Part shown: one piece after another, positions 4,595 through 5,352 of the stretch
Position numbering within the stretch: position 1 is the stretch's first letter
Layout of the letters: each line of letters opens with the position of its first letter
The notes under the pieces: generated by a model
Told to the model about the DNA's origin: nothing
What the model saw: only the letters and a program-made list of their open reading frames with translations
Databases searched by the model: none
Position numbers and translations under genes: made by a program
Source of the DNA: Nitrospinaceae bacterium
GTDB taxonomy: Bacteria; Nitrospinota; Nitrospinia; Nitrospinales; VA-1
DNA length: 5,352 nucleotides
Direction of reading: 5' to 3'
NCBI GenBank assembly: GCA_029937635.1
Contig: JAPYPM010000165.1
Coordinates: 1-5,352 of the forward strand

Positions 4595-5352
4595 ATGTTT
4601 AAATACGAAATTCTTAATAATGATGCTAATAGTTTTTCATTTGAAAATCAGTTTGCTCAAGCTGTCCTTGAGGGCCTATCAAAAAAAAATAAATGTTTAC
4701 CATCATGGTTGATATTCGACAATCGAGGCAGTGAAATCTTTAAGGAAATAGCTGAATCTCAAGAATACATGCCAGCAGTATGTGAGTTTGAAATATTTAA
4801 CAATCATATAAAAAAAATCACCGATTTAATTTCTAAACAGCCATTTAATCTAATCGAACTTGGTTCTGGAGATGGTGGTAAGACTCAATTACTTATTAAA
4901 GATATTATTACAAACAGAATAAACCTAACCTATTATCCTATTGATATATCTGAAGGAGCAATTCGTGATTTGGTTGAAACATTAAAATCAAAATATAAAA
5001 ACACCACCATAAAAGTAAATGGATTAGTTGGTGATTACTTTGTCGGACTTAAGAATTTAACTAGAAAAACAGATCACAGAAACTTGGTCTTATTTCTAGG
5101 AGTTACTTTAAACAACATGAGTCCACCAGATGCAGGTATTTTTCTAAAGAAACTTCATAAGACTCTAAATAAAAAAGATCTACTTTTAATTGGATTTGAT
5201 CTTATGAAAAATCCAAAAATTATTCATAATTCATACAATGACTCAAAGGGATTGTTTGAAAAGTTTAATCTTCATTTGCTAGATCGAATAAACGAAGTGC
5301 TTGGAGGAACTTTTGAGAAGGAGTTTTTTGTTCATCAAGGGCACTATAATCC
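4595..5352 (+). CDS. EgtD-family SAM-dependent methyltransferase (histidine N-alpha-methyltransferase type), 3' end outside window
   Basis: The first 252 residues of a protein that is typically about 320 long. The type member EgtD trimethylates the alpha-amino group of L-histidine to hercynine, the first step of ergothioneine synthesis, in the cytoplasm. Seen here are LPSWLIFDNRGSEIF (35-49), EYMP (57-60), the SAM loop ELGSGDGGKT (88-97), YYPIDIS (113-119), FLGVTLNNMSP (167-177), GFDLMKNP (200-207) and YND (214-216). Against M. smegmatis EgtD as I recall it, pocket residues Y56, N166 and Y206 are kept as Y58, N174 and Y214, but Y39 is F41 and the usual G before N166 is N173. The Glu and Ser that bind the imidazole (E282, S284) lie beyond the window. 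Upstream is the divergent diiron oxidase; the next gene downstream is not visible. The family call is strong. Whether the substrate is histidine is uncertain. Confidence 0.88.
   Translation, partial: MFKYEILNNDANSFSFENQFAQAVLEGLSKKNKCLPSWLIFDNRGSEIFKEIAESQEYMPAVCEFEIFNNHIKKITDLISKQPFNLIELGSGDGGKTQLLIKDIITNRINLTYYPIDISEGAIRDLVETLKSKYKNTTIKVNGLVGDYFVGLKNLTRKTDHRNLVLFLGVTLNNMSPPDAGIFLKKLHKTLNKKDLLLIGFDLMKNPKIIHNSYNDSKGLFEKFNLHLLDRINEVLGGTFEKEFFVHQGHYN

Noticed and set aside
1..5352. CRISPR array, insertion sequence or phage genes
   Set aside because: No regularly spaced repeats, transposase-like frame, terminal inverted repeats or phage motifs were seen; the periodic DNA pattern at 1700-2450 and 2940-3260 is due to pentapeptide codons.

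Overview
The window is AT-rich (about one third G+C by eye). It holds compact genes on both strands, two very small membrane-protein genes and long AT-rich spacers. It looks like a low-GC bacterium. The WNxWR start of one pentapeptide-repeat protein, the many tiny hydrophobic ORFs and the composition fit a marine picocyanobacterium such as Prochlorococcus. A low-GC gammaproteobacterium is not excluded, and there is no rRNA, tRNA or marker gene to settle it.

Layout. Positions 1-57 may be the tail of a plus-strand gene. Positions 58-556 show no gene. On the minus strand, 925-557 is a two-gene unit: a small ferredoxin (GTG start with a strong ribosome binding site) followed 21 bases later by a 45-residue membrane protein. 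Positions 926-1639 are noncoding, except for a pair of strong hairpins at 1511-1587 that sits just downstream of a good minus-strand promoter (1597-1624). This is a candidate small RNA. Positions 2645-1640 (minus) encode a 39-residue membrane protein and then a 284-residue pentapeptide-repeat protein. A second pentapeptide-repeat protein (170 residues, plus, 2859-3371) is divergent from this pair and shares a C-terminal motif with the first.

The most interesting part is 3389-5352. A minus-strand gene encodes a 355-residue haem-oxygenase-like diiron oxidase (HDO). Its seven candidate metal ligands have the same spacing as those I recall for the N-oxygenase SznF, but it has no cupin domain. Divergent from it, 138 bases away, is a plus-strand gene for an EgtD-family methyltransferase (L-histidine N-alpha-trimethylation in ergothioneine synthesis, or a relative), cut off by the window end. 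A methyltransferase beside an N-oxygenase-like HDO suggests a small-molecule route in which a methylated amino acid, perhaps a histidine derivative, is oxidised. That is inference: family membership rests on recognisable motifs, the pathway does not. The ferredoxin upstream could in principle supply electrons to a diiron enzyme, but nothing in the sequence links them.
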